Origin: Intestinibacillus sp. Marseille-P6563
GTDB lineage: Bacteria > Bacillota > Clostridia > Oscillospirales > Butyricicoccaceae
Assembly (NCBI RefSeq): GCF_900604335.1
Contig: NZ_UWOD01000002.1
Span: 682,001-746,000, forward strand
Direction: 5' to 3'
Length of the DNA stretch: 64,000 bases
Shown: positions 32,877 through 40,060 of the stretch, one piece after another
How the letters are laid out: every line of letters begins with the position of its first letter
Position numbering within the stretch: the first letter of the stretch is position 1
The notes under the pieces: model-generated
Database searches by the model: none
Seen by the model: the letters and a program-made list of their open reading frames with translations, nothing else
Told to the model about the DNA's origin: nothing
Translations under genes and position numbers: made by a program

Positions 32877-34796
32877 ATGGCAAACAGACAGACGGAAGAA
32901 AAAATCACTGCGCTCTATGAGCGCCTGTCCCGTGACGATGACCTCACGGGCGACTCGAACTCCATTCTGAACCAAAAACGGTATCTCGAAAGCTATGCAG
33001 CACAGCGGGGCTACACCAATATCGTCCACTACACAGACGATGGGTGGTCCGGCGGCAACTTTGACCGTCCCGCATGGAAGCGCCTTGTAGCGGACATCGA
33101 GGCGGGAAAGGTGGCCCATCTGCTGTGTAAGGACCTAAGTCAGATCGGCAGAAATTACCTCCAAACCAGCTTTTACACCGAGGTAATGTTCCGGCAGAAT
33201 GGGGTTCATTTTGTTGCTGTCGCCAATAACATTGACAGCGAGGAACAAGAGAGCGGCGAGTTTGCGCCCTTTCTCAATATCATGAACGAATGGTATCTGC
33301 GTGACCAGTCCAAAAAGGTTTCGGCAGCATACCGTGTCAAGGGCAAGGCAGGCAAGCCCACCACTAACAACGCCATCTATGGCTACAAAAAAGACCCGGA
33401 GGACAAGGACCACTGGCTGGTAGACGAGGAAGCCGCCGCCGTGGTGCGGCGGATCTTCCGGCTTGCGGTGGAGGGGCACGGCCCCCATGAGATTGCCAAG
33501 ATACTCACACAGGAAAAGGTGGAGTGCCCCGCCTATTATCTGGCTCGCAACGGCAGAGGCAGCCGGAAGAACACCGTGGACACCAGCCGCCCCTATGACT
33601 GGTACGGCTTCACGGTCAGCGCCATGTTGACCAAGCCGGAGTATATGGGGCACACCGTGAATTTCCGTTCCTCCAAAAAGTCCTACCGGGATAAGCGGGT
33701 AAAAAATGACCCGTCCGACTGGCTGATTTTTGAGAACACCCACGAGGCCATCGTTGACCCGGAAACCTGGCAGCTGGCTCAGCAGGTGAAACGGATGGTG
33801 CGCCGGACGGATACCACTGGCGTCGCCAATCCCCTGACCGGCCTTGTGTTCTGTGCCGACTGCGGAGCCAAGATGTATAACCACCGGGGCAAGCGCAAAA
33901 AGGACGGGCGGGAGTATGGAACTGACTTCTATAACTGCTCCACCTACACCCTGACCTTTGAGAGAGAAACGCAGATGTGTTCTTCTCACACGGTCAGCAC
34001 TAAGGCTCTGAACGCTCTGATTCTGGAAACCATCCGCACTACCGCCAGCTATGCCATCCAGAACAAGGAGGAATTTATTCAGAAAGTTCGCAGCATTTCA
34101 CAGGTTCGCCAGCAGGAAGCGGCCAAGGAGCTGAAACGCAAGGTCGCCAAGGAGCGCAAACGCAGCGCCGAGCTGGATGTGCTGATTAAAAAGCTATACG
34201 AAACCTATGCAATGGGCAAGTTGGAGGAAAAACGGTTCGAGCTGCTGTGTGCCGAATATGAGAAGGAACAGGCCGAGCTGGAACAGCTGCTTGCCTCCGA
34301 GCAGGCACAGTTGGATCAGTTCCATGAGGACACGGACCGTGCCAGTCACTTTCTGGCGCTGGCACAGAAATATACGGATTTCACCGAGCTGACCGCCCCC
34401 ATGATCCATGAATTTGTGGAGAAAATTCTGGTCCATGCCCCGGACAGAAGCACCGGGGAACGGGTGCAGGAAATTGAGATTTATCTGAATTTCATCGGGA
34501 AGTTTGAAGTGCCCATGCCCGAACCCACCGAGGAAGAACTGGCTGCGGAGGAAAAGCGCCGCCAGAAGCGCATCCGTGACCATGAAAAATATCTGCGCCA
34601 GAAGGAGCGCAAACAGAAGATTGCCGAGGGACTGATCGTTCCGGGTGAACCGTACCAACTGGTGTGCCAGTGCTGCGGAGAGCCGTTCCAGTCTGTTCGC
34701 CCCAACGCTAAATTTTGCAAACCCGCCTGCCGGGAGAAGTTCTACCGGCAGGAAAAGCGGAAAGCCAAAGAAACGGAAACATCACAAACTGCATAA
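32877..34796 (+). CDS. Large serine recombinase (TnpX type) with a catalytic Arg changed to Gln
   Basis: 639 residues. ALYERLSRDD carries nucleophile Ser18. Recombinase domain, zinc ribbon (GLVFCADCGAKMYN), coiled coil, and a second C-terminal zinc motif (LVCQCCGEPFQS, NAKFCKPACREKFY). In place of the usual KDLSRxGR the protein has KDLSQIGRNY: Gln89 (CAG at 33141-33143) replaces the Arg equivalent to R68 of gamma-delta resolvase, a residue needed for catalysis. One G-to-A change from CGG explains it. The enzyme is probably inactive or impaired. Downstream is a terminator. Confidence 0.9.
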   Translation: MANRQTEEKITALYERLSRDDDLTGDSNSILNQKRYLESYAAQRGYTNIVHYTDDGWSGGNFDRPAWKRLVADIEAGKVAHLLCKDLSQIGRNYLQTSFYTEVMFRQNGVHFVAVANNIDSEEQESGEFAPFLNIMNEWYLRDQSKKVSAAYRVKGKAGKPTTNNAIYGYKKDPEDKDHWLVDEEAAAVVRRIFRLAVEGHGPHEIAKILTQEKVECPAYYLARNGRGSRKNTVDTSRPYDWYGFTVSAMLTKPEYMGHTVNFRSSKKSYRDKRVKNDPSDWLIFENTHEAIVDPETWQLAQQVKRMVRRTDTTGVANPLTGLVFCADCGAKMYNHRGKRKKDGREYGTDFYNCSTYTLTFERETQMCSSHTVSTKALNALILETIRTTASYAIQNKEEFIQKVRSISQVRQQEAAKELKRKVAKERKRSAELDVLIKKLYETYAMGKLEEKRFELLCAEYEKEQAELEQLLASEQAQLDQFHEDTDRASHFLALAQKYTDFTELTAPMIHEFVEKILVHAPDRSTGERVQEIEIYLNFIGKFEVPMPEPTEEELAAEEKRRQKRIRDHEKYLRQKERKQKIAEGLIVPGEPYQLVCQCCGEPFQSVRPNAKFCKPACREKFYRQEKRKAKETETSQTA

Positions 34797-34801
34797 AGAC
34801 T

Positions 34802-34838
34802 GCGGCCTGCCCCAACAAACCGGGCGGGCCGCTTTTTT
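34802..34838 (+). terminator. Terminator after the TnpX-type gene
   Basis: GCGGCCTGCCC pairs with GGGCGGGCCGC (one G-T), then six T. Confidence 0.9.
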
Positions 34839-34862
34839 ATGCCCTGAAACGGAGGGATTTTC

Positions 34863-35594
34863 ATGACACTCTTTGAACTGGTAAAACAGAATATTTGTGT
34901 GCCGGATGTAGCGAAACACTATGGGCTGCAAGTGGGCCGAAACGGGATGTGCAGTTGTCCGTTCCATGAGGACCAACACCCCAGCATGAAGCTGAACGAA
35001 CGGTATTTTTACTGCTTCGGCTGCGGAGCCACCGGCGATGTGATCGACCTTGTGGCGAGGTTATTTGACCTGAGCAGTTACGAGGCAGCGCAGAAGCTGG
35101 CACAGGATTTCGGGATTGACCCGGACAAGCCCCCTGCGGCAGCTGCCCTGCCCAAACTGGAGCGTCCTCTGCTGAAAGCATACCGGCAGGAGGAAGTGCG
35201 CTGTCTGCGGGTATTGTGCGATTATCTGCATCTTCTGGAAGGTTGGAAACAGAACTATGCCCCATCCCATCCAGATGAAACTGGGGTCCCCAACGGAACC
35301 CAGCAAAGCGGTTCCGTTGGGGAGAGGACGAGCAGCGGAATGAGCGAGCTCTCGCCGCAAGGCGGGAGCGAGGGATATGCAGCTTGTGAGGACGAGGATG
35401 ACCGGTTTGTGGAAGCCTGCCAGATGCTGGACTATGTGGAGTATCTGGCGGATTTGCTGATTGCCGCCGAGCTGGAACAGCGGGTGAAACTCGTGGAAAT
35501 GCTGAACAAGGATGGCCTGATCGCCGGTTTGGAGGAACGGCTGGACAGGCTGAAAAAGGAGGATAGCGCCCATGAAAAGCAAAGCGCAGCTTGA
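34863..35594 (+). CDS. CHC2 zinc-finger primase-like protein
   Basis: 243 residues after GGAGGG. The zinc finger is complete (Cys32, His35, Cys51, Cys54: SCPFHEDQHPSM, YFYCFGCGATGDVID), followed by the ARLFDLSSYEAAQKLAQDFG helix pair. No TOPRIM catalytic part is present, so it may need a partner, most likely the ATPase encoded next, which it overlaps by 23 bp. Residues about 140-178 are encoded by a 117-bp hairpin repeat inserted in frame, and read as low-complexity Gly/Ser/Glu. Confidence 0.85.
   Translation: MTLFELVKQNICVPDVAKHYGLQVGRNGMCSCPFHEDQHPSMKLNERYFYCFGCGATGDVIDLVARLFDLSSYEAAQKLAQDFGIDPDKPPAAAALPKLERPLLKAYRQEEVRCLRVLCDYLHLLEGWKQNYAPSHPDETGVPNGTQQSGSVGERTSSGMSELSPQGGSEGYAACEDEDDRFVEACQMLDYVEYLADLLIAAELEQRVKLVEMLNKDGLIAGLEERLDRLKKEDSAHEKQSAA
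35282..35398 (+). repeat. Hairpin-rich repeat, copy A (inside primase gene)
   Basis: GGGGTCCCCAACGGAACC, then GGTTCCGTTGGGGA (stem 1), GAGGACGAGCAGCGGAA, a GAGCTCTCGCCG stem 2 region, and GATATGCAGCTTGTGAGGAC. It shares these blocks with copies B and C and keeps the host frame open. Confidence 0.78.
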
Positions 35595-36951
35595 CGGGAT
35601 GCCCGTCTGGTTCGATGGCAAAAGCATAAACGAAGCCCTGTTTTGTGAGGAGTTCTTGCAGACGCACAAGATCATCTTCACAAACGGGGCTTTTTTCACG
35701 CCCGCAGGCCGTGTGACCGATGAACTGCCCCTGCGGGGAGAAATTTTTGAGGAGCTGAAATGCTGTGCGGTCAGCAACATTCCCCGCAAAATCAGCAACA
35801 TTGTGGAGCTGATGAAGCTGGCGGCGCTGGTGGAGGAATTTCCCTCAGAGCCGGACCGGATTCATCTTTCCAACGGGACACTTTTTCTGGACGGAACCTT
35901 TGCAGAGGGAAAGCCGAAAATCGTCCGCAACCGTTTCCCTGTGGACTATAACCCTAACGCTCCGAAGCCTGTCCTTTGGCTGCAATTTCTGGATGGCCTG
36001 CTCTATCCGGAGGACATCCCCACCTTGCAGGAATATATAGGCTACTGTCTGATTCCCAGCAACAAGGGACAGCGGATGATGGTGATTAAAGGCAACGGCG
36101 GCGAAGGAAAGTCGCAGATCGGCGCTGTGCTGGGAACTTTGTTCGGTTCCAACATGAAGGATGGCAGCATCGGGAAAATATCCGAGAACCGGTTTGCCCG
36201 TGCCGATTTGGAACATATCCTCCTGTGCGTGGATGACGATATGCGAATGGAGGCCCTGCGCCAGACCAACTATGTGAAATCCATCGTCACCGCCCAGGGC
36301 AAGATGGATTTGGAGCGCAAGGGCAAGCAGAGTTATCAGGGATGGATGTGCGCCCGGCTGCTGGCCTTCTCCAATGGAGATTTGCAGGCCCTGTTTGACC
36401 GGAGCGATGGATTTTATCGCCGACAGCTGGTGCTAACCACGAAAGAAAAACCGGCTGGCCGTGTGGATGATCCCGACCTGGCCGAGAAGATGAAAGCCGA
36501 GGTGGAGGGCATCCTGTTGTGGGCTTTTGAGGGATTGCAGCGGCTGGCCGCCAACAACTTCAAGTTTACCGAAAGTGACCGCACCAGAGAAAACCGGGAG
36601 GCAGTCAAACGGGACAACAACAATGTATATGATTTTCTGGATTCTGACGGGTATGTTCGCCTGAAAGCCGATCTATCTGCCAGCTCCAAAGAGCTGTATG
36701 AGGCATACCAGATTTACTGCACCGAAAACAACCTACCCGCCCTGAAACCCCGCAGCTTCAGCGAAGCCCTGATTGCCTGCCAGAGCCGCTACAATCTGGA
36801 ATACTGCAATAATGTGACCAATGCCGCCGGACGGCGGGTTCGTGGCTTTTTGGGGATTGAGGTACTGGTGAGAAATCATATATCAGTGTTTTCCGGTGAT
36901 TCGATGCGTACGTACGTACCGGAAGATGTGCCGGAGGAATGGCGGCGTTAA
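35572..36951 (+). CDS. D5/P4-type DNA helicase-primase ATPase
   Basis: 459 residues. SF3-like ATPase: Walker A VIKGNGGEGKSQIG, Walker B ILLCVDDDM, and the arginine-bearing segment RLLAFSNGDLQALFDRSDGFYRR. The N-terminal D5_N-like region and the C-terminal winged helix (YQIYCTENNLPALKPRSFSEA) are in the usual order. It would load and unwind at the element's origin with the CHC2 protein upstream. Confidence 0.87.
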   Translation: MKSKAQLDGMPVWFDGKSINEALFCEEFLQTHKIIFTNGAFFTPAGRVTDELPLRGEIFEELKCCAVSNIPRKISNIVELMKLAALVEEFPSEPDRIHLSNGTLFLDGTFAEGKPKIVRNRFPVDYNPNAPKPVLWLQFLDGLLYPEDIPTLQEYIGYCLIPSNKGQRMMVIKGNGGEGKSQIGAVLGTLFGSNMKDGSIGKISENRFARADLEHILLCVDDDMRMEALRQTNYVKSIVTAQGKMDLERKGKQSYQGWMCARLLAFSNGDLQALFDRSDGFYRRQLVLTTKEKPAGRVDDPDLAEKMKAEVEGILLWAFEGLQRLAANNFKFTESDRTRENREAVKRDNNNVYDFLDSDGYVRLKADLSASSKELYEAYQIYCTENNLPALKPRSFSEALIACQSRYNLEYCNNVTNAAGRRVRGFLGIEVLVRNHISVFSGDSMRTYVPEDVPEEWRR

Positions 36952-36954
36952 TAC

Positions 36955-37070
36955 TGGGGCCCCCAGCGGAACCCTGTAAAGCGGTTCCGTTGGGGAAAGG
37001 ACGAGCAGCGGAACGAGTGAGCTTTCGGCTTTAGCCGGAAGCGAAGGATGTGGAGTTTGTGAGGACGCTG
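36955..37070 (+). repeat. Hairpin-rich repeat, copy B (intergenic)
   Basis: Same plan as copy A: CCCCCAGCGGAACC with GGTTCCGTTGGGG, then GGACGAGCAGCGGAACGAG, TGAGCTTTCGGC, GGAAGCGAAGGATGTGGAG and TTTGTGAGGACG. It is flanked by the self-complementary motif GTACGTACGTAC at 36908-36919 and 37071-37082. Confidence 0.75.
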
Positions 37071-37385
37071 TACGTACGTACGCTTTGATTGACCCTTGTT
37101 CTCCCTTTTATAGCAATTCGGCGGCTATGGCAGCCAGAATCACCGGTCAAATCCCCATGCTAAATCAAGGCAAGTGAGAATCGAAAAGTAGTTGACGGTT
37201 GGAAGAAATCATTTTACGAAACTGTGCTTCTCGTCCCGGTGAACCGGGTGCATGGAATTATGGGGAAATGCACGGTTTCAAGCCAAGTCACACGTAACGA
37301 AAAAGTCGGAAGGTGCGACCTATGGGCAGGACATCACACCGGCAATTCTGAACGGATTTGGTGACAAGGAGATTTTTCACCACAC
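37071..37385 (+). other. Non-coding stretch with nested inverted repeats
   Basis: CCCGGT-GA-ACCGGG (37235-37248) is directly followed by GTGCAT-N14-ATGCAC (37248-37273). No gene is convincing. It lies between the replication and mobilisation modules and could be an origin or part of oriT. Confidence 0.35.
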
Positions 37386-37428
37386 AGCGAAGCGGTTATG
37401 CCAGAAGGCGTACCGGCTTCGCTTTTTT
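37386..37428 (+). terminator. Terminator before the small mobilisation genes
   Basis: AGCGAAGCGGTTATGCC pairs with GGCGTACCGGCTTCGCT (two mismatches), then six T. Confidence 0.8.
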
Positions 37429-37454
37429 ATCAAGTAAATTTAGGAGGATTTTTG

Positions 37455-37772
37455 ATGATGACGGTACGCAATGAGATTAAGGCACAGATCGTCCGGGCGG
37501 GATACACCATGCAGGAGGTAGTTGACCGGCTCCACGAGGAATACGACTGGTCGGACAGCGTTTCCAACCTGTCGGCCAAGCTCCAGCGGGAATCCATCCG
37601 CTACAAGGAGGTTGTGGAGCTGGCCGACGTGCTGGGATATGACATTTATTGGGGTCCCCGCAAAGGCGACGCCTTTGTGGGGAGAGGAGGAGTAGCGGAG
37701 CGAGTGAGCTTTCGCACCTGTGCGGAAGCGAAGGATGCACAGCTTGCGACGACGAGGCAGAAACGGAGGTAA
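37455..37772 (+). CDS. Small HTH-like element protein with repeat-derived tail
   Basis: 105 residues from ATG 37455, seven bases after AGGAGG. Residues 1-65 (RNEIKAQIVRAGYTMQEVVD, VSNLSAKLQRESIRYKEVVE, LADVLGYDIYW) form a short phage-repressor-like helical domain common in Clostridia elements. From residue 66 the protein is encoded by hairpin repeat copy C, giving an unrelated Arg/Gly-rich tail (VGRGGVAERVSFRTCAE). The tail probably replaced the original C-terminus. Confidence 0.7.
   Translation: MMTVRNEIKAQIVRAGYTMQEVVDRLHEEYDWSDSVSNLSAKLQRESIRYKEVVELADVLGYDIYWGPRKGDAFVGRGGVAERVSFRTCAEAKDAQLATTRQKRR
37650..37758 (+). repeat. Hairpin-rich repeat, copy C (inside small HTH-like gene)
   Basis: GGGGTCCCCGCAAAGGCG pairs with CGCCTTTGTGGGG; then GAGGAGGAGTAGCGGAGCGAG, TGAGCTTTCGCACC, GTGCGGAAGCGAAGGATGCA, GCTTGCGACGACGA. 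The first stem sequence differs from copies A and B but stays paired. Confidence 0.75.
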
Positions 37773-37776
37773 TCCC

Positions 37777-37983
37777 ATGACAAGTGAAGAAAAGAAACTG
37801 TTGCAGGCAAAGCACCGCTTGGAGGAAGCCCAGGCACGGGACCGGGTGAAGGAGCGAAAAGCCCGGACAAGGGGGCTCATTCAGGAGGGCGCTGTACTGG
37901 AAAAAGTGCTGCCGGAAGTACAGGCGGTAGGGCTTGATAATCTGGAAGAGTGCCTGCGGCGACAGCTGGCAGGACACGATTGA
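37777..37983 (+). CDS. DUF3847-family small protein (MobC-like position)
   Basis: 68 residues after GGAGG. KLLQAKHRLEEAQARDRVKE and the basic RKARTRGLIQEGAVLEKVLP are typical of DUF3847 proteins that precede MobL relaxases. Highly helical; probably an accessory DNA-binding protein of the relaxosome (inference). Confidence 0.75.
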   Translation: MTSEEKKLLQAKHRLEEAQARDRVKERKARTRGLIQEGAVLEKVLPEVQAVGLDNLEECLRRQLAGHD

Positions 37984-37991
37984 AAACGGCT

Positions 37992-38027
37992 GGGAGGTCT
38001 CCGGGAAACCGGGGGCCTCCCTCTTTT
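37992..38027 (+). terminator. Terminator after the DUF3847 gene
   Basis: GGGAGG and CTCCGG pair with CCGGGGG and CCTCCC around GAAA, followed by TCTTTTT. Confidence 0.85.
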
Positions 38028-38127
38028 TATCCCGAAGGGCCCGAAGGGCGCACTTACTCACTACCTGCTAAAGCAGGCGGTGGTAGCCCTCCCGTTGGTC
38101 GGACACGTGCGCTCTCCGAGGAGGATT

Positions 38128-38361
38128 GCGGCTCCTGCGGGAGCCGCTGGACAAGGCTGCATTTCTGCCAAACTGCCAGCCTTGCCCATGCAGTCGGCGC
38201 AGGGCTTTCCGTTTTGGAAGCCCCTGTTCATGGGGTGGTATATTGCCACCCCATCCCGCCGCCTGCCTGCGTCAACCTGCCACCGGCAGCTTGACACAGA
38301 TACAGGGGTGGAACAAATCGTTCCACCCCTGCTGGTGGTACGTCGCATTTCACGACGTACC
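38128..38361 (+). other. Array of perfect inverted repeats, candidate oriT
   Basis: Four near-perfect hairpins precede the MobL gene in 235 bp: 38128-38147 (GCGGCTCC/GGAGCCGC), 38231-38253 (TGGGGTGG/CCACCCCA), 38304-38330 (AGGGGTGGAAC/GTTCCACCCCT) and 38337-38361 (GGTACGTCG/CGACGTACC). No gene lies in 38028-38397. Position and structure fit an origin of transfer; the nick site is not determined. Confidence 0.5.
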
Positions 38362-38397
38362 TGTTGTAATCGAGCCCTTCGGAAAGGACGGTAGACA

Positions 38398-39147
38398 ATG
38401 GCGATTTATCATTTGGAGGCCAAGATGGTCAGCCGTGGAGCCGGGCGCTCTGCCGTGGCTGCTGCGGCCTATCTGAGCTGTTCCCGGATGCTCAATGAGT
38501 ATGACGGGGTGCAGCACGACTACACCCGTAAACAGGGCCTTGGGTGGCGGCAGGTTTTTCTGCCAGCCACCGCCCCCGCAGAGTGGCAGGATCGGGAAAC
38601 CCTGTGGAACGCCGTGGAGGAAACCGAAACCGCAAAGGACAGCCGCCTTGCCCGTGAATTTGTGGCGGCGCTGCCCATAGAACTGAGCCGGGAGGAACAA
38701 ATCCAGCTCCTGCAAGATTTCATCAAGGAGCAGTTCGTGGCAGACGGAATGTGCGCCGATGCTGCCATCCACGACCCGTATCCTCCCGGACACAATCCCC
38801 ATGCCCATATCCTGTTGACGGTGCGCCCACTGGATGAAAAGGGAAAATGGCAGTACAAAACTGAGAAAGAATATCTCTGCGTCAAAGACGGCGAGGAACG
38901 GGGCTTTACCGCCGCCGAGTTCAAACAGGCGCAGGCCGACGGTTGGGAGAAACAGTACCAGTACAAAGTGGGCAAAAAGAAGGTGTATATGGCCCCATCC
39001 GCAGCGCAGGCGCAGGGCTATGAACGGGTATCCAAATATCCTAAAAGCACCAAATATGGCAGGTAAAATCCCATCACGGAACGCTGGAACAGCGACGAGC
39101 AGCTTGTTTTGTGGCGGGCTGCATGGGCGGATGTGGCAAACCACTAG
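38398..39147 (+). pseudogene. MobA/MobL relaxase, interrupted and truncated
   Basis: MAIYHLEAKMVSRGAGRSAV and AAAAYLSCSRM open a MobL relaxase; the metal-binding PHAHILLTVRPL is intact. At 39064-39066 TAA replaces a Gln-type codon (family: KYGRQNPITERW), after which the same frame reads NPITERWNSDEQLVLWRAAW before breaking off at about 39147 against a leftward integrase fragment. The remaining product, 222 residues, keeps the catalytic core but lacks the C-terminal part. Confidence 0.85.
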
Positions 39148-39354
39148 CTTGACGTTGACGGTACGAGCCTGGTGCCGTTGTTGCATTTGCTCCCGATATT
39201 CCAGCACCTTTGCTTTGGTAACTTCCTCGCCCTCTAAAAATTGAAGAAACCAAACCGTCTCACGGACATACTTCTGTATAGTTGCGTGAGATTTTTCATG
39301 TTCGGCCAAATATGTGCGGTATTCCCGCAGGATTTCATTGTAATTGTAGTCCAT
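39147..39354 (-). pseudogene. Tyrosine integrase N-terminal fragment
   Basis: MDYNYNEILREYRTYLAEHE, ATIQKYVRETVWFLQFLEGE and ARTVNVKL are the SAM-like N-terminal domain of a phage-type integrase. The frame then runs into the antisense of the relaxase; the catalytic domain is gone. Confidence 0.75.
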
Positions 39355-39514
39355 TGTGCTTCACCTCTGCTAACTTGATGATATAAAAGTAGTATGACAG
39401 AATCTTTTATACCGTATTCCCTGCAAAGGTAAAACATAAAGAACGGGTGTGTGTGCCAAAGTGCTGTGGCCATATACTGCCAAAAGCATGCATCAAACAT
39501 ATGAATGTTTCATA

Positions 39515-40060
39515 TTAGGAAACAGCCAAATGTACCTGTTGACGGACGGCAAACAGGACGGCGGCCTCCAGCCGCTCATGCTTGATTGAGTGCATGGAGC
39601 AGGCGGCCCGGGAGCGGTATTTGTAGGTAGAGCAGGCGTAATACACATTTTTCCCGCTCTGGCTCCGTGTAATGGATTTTCCGCAATCTGCACAGCGGAG
39701 AAAACCGCTAAACAGATGTAGCTCCTTTTTCCGTGGGGCCGTCCGGGTATCCCGCTTCAATAGGGCTTGCACCTTTTCAAAGGTTTCCCGGTCTATAATC
39801 GCCTCGTGGGTATCGGCCACCCGCACCCATTCATCCTCCGGCACAGCCTCAATTTCATGTACCTTATAGCTTTTCACACGGCGGCGGCCCTGTACCAAAT
39901 CCCCGGTATAAATAGGGTTGGTAAGAATGTTTGTAAGCACCCGATCCCCCCACATGGGATTGTCAGATACAGCGCACGAATATGGCAGACCTTTATTTTT
40001 TCGGTAGCTTGTCGGGCTGGGAATGCCGTGGTCGTTTAGGTGGTAGACGATATCAACATC
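39515..40060 (-). pseudogene. Serine recombinase internal fragment
   Basis: VYHLNDHGIPSPTSYRKNKG, VLTNILTNPIYTGDLVQGRR, ADTHEAIIDRETFEKVQALL and the zinc ribbon FLRCADCGKSITRS belong to the middle of a large serine recombinase. Resolvase and C-terminal parts are missing; it ends in the frame QQVHLAVS. Its right edge meets the helicase fragment near 40.05 kb. The 160 bp on its left show no gene. Confidence 0.8.

Noticed and set aside
35282..37758. CRISPR or integron attC array
   Set aside because: Only three copies, hundreds of bases apart and within genes; no cas or integrase-type sites.
10614..39066. Stop-codon reassignment (TAA as sense) suggested by two in-frame TAA
   Set aside because: Many intact genes here end in TAA, so the two cases are better explained as separate mutations.
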